Assembly (NCBI GenBank): GCA_031273585.1
Contig: JAISRP010000234.1
Coordinates: forward strand, 1-6,231
DNA from: Synergistaceae bacterium
GTDB taxonomy: Bacteria; Synergistota; Synergistia; Synergistales; Synergistaceae
DNA length: 6,231 nt
Direction: 5' to 3'
The translations under genes were made by a program, and so were the position numbers. Within the stretch, counting starts at the first letter, position 1, and each line of letters begins with the position of its first letter. The notes under the pieces were generated by a model. That model saw only the letters and a program-made list of their open reading frames with translations, searched no databases and was not told the origin of the DNA. Shown here piece after piece: positions 5,602 through 6,231 of this stretch.

Positions 5602-5886
5602 ATGCTGCCGGTACCAGTGTTGGAGAATATACTGAAGGTCATAATATCGAACCCCGACATATTGAACAACCTGCCGCTCGACATGCCGAACATCAACTTC
5701 CCGACGATGGGCGGACACGTCTTCTGGAACAACCTGGCCGAATACGGCGGCTGGCGGATTCAACAAAACACGCTGACGAAGCACTGCCGCATACTCGACC
5801 CGGACGACGTGAGGCGCGCATGGGGCACGATAAGCGCGATGGAAAAAATTTTCGAGAAACTGTCGAGGTCGTGCCAGCAGGGGTGA
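5602..5886 (+). CDS. Conserved-looking hypothetical protein (94 aa)
   Basis: This gene is not recognised. The product is 94 residues, soluble by appearance, with no signal peptide. It has a short N-terminal helix (VLENILKVIISNPDILNNL, about 6-24), a Pro/Asn-rich linker, then GGHVFWNNLAEYGGWRIQQN (37-56), HCRILDPDDVRRAWG (61-75) and a terminal helix. The density of Trp, Gly and His residues in 37-75 suggests a compact folded or binding domain. An ATG at 5593 (97 residues) directly abuts GAGGAG (5587-5592). The ATG at 5602 is 9 nt away and is the better start. It is last in the four-gene plus-strand run, 24 nt after the 61-residue gene. No convincing intrinsic terminator follows. Confidence 0.75.
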   Translation: MLPVPVLENILKVIISNPDILNNLPLDMPNINFPTMGGHVFWNNLAEYGGWRIQQNTLTKHCRILDPDDVRRAWGTISAMEKIFEKLSRSCQQG

Positions 5887-5930
5887 GGACGGTCCCGATT
5901 TCTCACCATCGGCGCCGGGCTATTGTAGTG

Positions 5931-5982
5931 CGATCGTTTTTTGATCCGGTTAATCTTATGAATGCAATGTCATAAACGATCG
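5931..5982. promoter_or_regulatory. Nested inverted repeats upstream of the GTPase gene
   Basis: CGATCGTTT (5931-5939) recurs inverted as AAACGATCG (5974-5982) with perfect 9-nt arms and a 34-nt spacer. Inside it TTATGA (5956-5961) and TCATAA (5970-5975) form a second dyad with an 8-nt centre. The block ends 15 nt before the -35 box of the next promoter, the position of an activator or looping operator. No T run follows it on either strand, so it does not look like a terminator. Confidence 0.4.
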
Positions 5983-5997
5983 GACAGAACGACAATT

Positions 5998-6025
5998 TTG
6001 ACAACTTGTTATTCAGTCTTATACG
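5998..6025 (+). promoter_or_regulatory. Sigma-70-type promoter for the GTPase gene
   Basis: A perfect -35 TTGACA (5998-6003) is followed after 16 nt by TATACG (6020-6025), which matches four of six -10 positions. Transcription would start near 6032, giving a leader of about 16 nt. The palindrome ACAACTTGT (6001-6009) overlaps the end of the -35. This implies the last gene is transcribed on its own and not from the upstream operon. Confidence 0.55.
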
Positions 6026-6047
6026 TAAAGGTTGATGATATTACGCC

Positions 6048-6231
6048 ATGAATGATTTCAATTGGATAGAATCACAGCTTAAAAAGATCGGACTAAGCGA
6101 TGAGGCTGCAAAATGGGGTTCGTTCCGGGCTATTCTGGATGTCGATTTTTCAAAGTTTCGCCTTATAGCCGTCGGCCGACAGAACAGCGGCAAAAGCACT
6201 CTCTTGAACACGCTTTGCGGCAGCTTGGATC
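6048..6231 (+). CDS. P-loop GTPase, N-terminal part, cut by window end
   Basis: Only the first 61 codons are present, and the frame is open to the window edge. After about 37 residues of unknown sequence (MNDFNWIESQLKK...) comes a beta-strand FRLIAVG and a nucleotide-binding loop GRQNSGKST (43-51), followed by LLNTLCG. The pattern VGRxNxGKSTLLN matches the G1 box of Era/EngA-like (MMR_HSR1) and dynamin-like GTPases; the remaining G motifs lie outside the window, so subfamily and exact nucleotide are inferred. An in-frame stop at 6036-6038 leaves ATG 6048 as the first start. The ribosome site is poor (AAAGG at 6027-6031, 16 nt away). Codon use includes many AAA, TTT and CTT codons, unlike the GC-ending codons upstream, which hints at separate origin. 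Confidence 0.75.
   Translation, partial: MNDFNWIESQLKKIGLSDEAAKWGSFRAILDVDFSKFRLIAVGRQNSGKSTLLNTLCGSLD

Overview
The window looks like chromosomal DNA from a GC-rich anaerobic-type bacterium. Coding regions have strong GGAGG-type ribosome binding sites and freely use both AGG (Arg) and ATA (Ile) alongside GC-ending codons. Together with GC-rich palindromic intergenic repeats this suggests a member of the Synergistota, but that is a guess from style and other GC-rich anaerobes are possible.

Left part (1-3250), minus strand: a two-gene type IV pilus motor operon. pilB (assembly ATPase) is transcribed first and pilT (retraction ATPase) follows 15 nt later. PilB starts with two 24-residue motifs spaced by 5 residues, the layout of the MshEN cyclic-di-GMP-binding domain, so pilus extension may be under second-messenger control. 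No platform protein or pilin gene is in view. Downstream of pilT lie about 360 bases of non-coding, repeat-derived DNA.

Middle (3162-3526): the divergent intergenic region between pilB and the rightward genes. It holds a likely pilB promoter, a roughly 150-bp run of six consecutive hairpins including a long terminator-like one, and two TATAAT boxes each inside a palindrome in front of the next gene. A 27-nt part of the hairpin array is present exactly, in inverted orientation, at 104-130, so the pil operon is bracketed by copies of one dispersed repeat.

Right part (3527-5886), plus strand: four closely spaced genes, probably one operon. They are an HTH-WYL transcriptional regulator, an exported protein with a C-terminal bacterial SH3 domain, a 61-residue charged protein and a 94-residue uncharacterised protein. 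The regulator probably acts on the dyad over its own promoter. The role of the cargo genes is unknown.

Right edge (5887-6231): the sequence becomes more AT-rich, with an inverted repeat, a good sigma-70-type promoter, and the first 61 codons of a P-loop GTPase (GRQNSGKST) cut by the window end. Its codon use differs from its neighbours, which may indicate an acquired gene.
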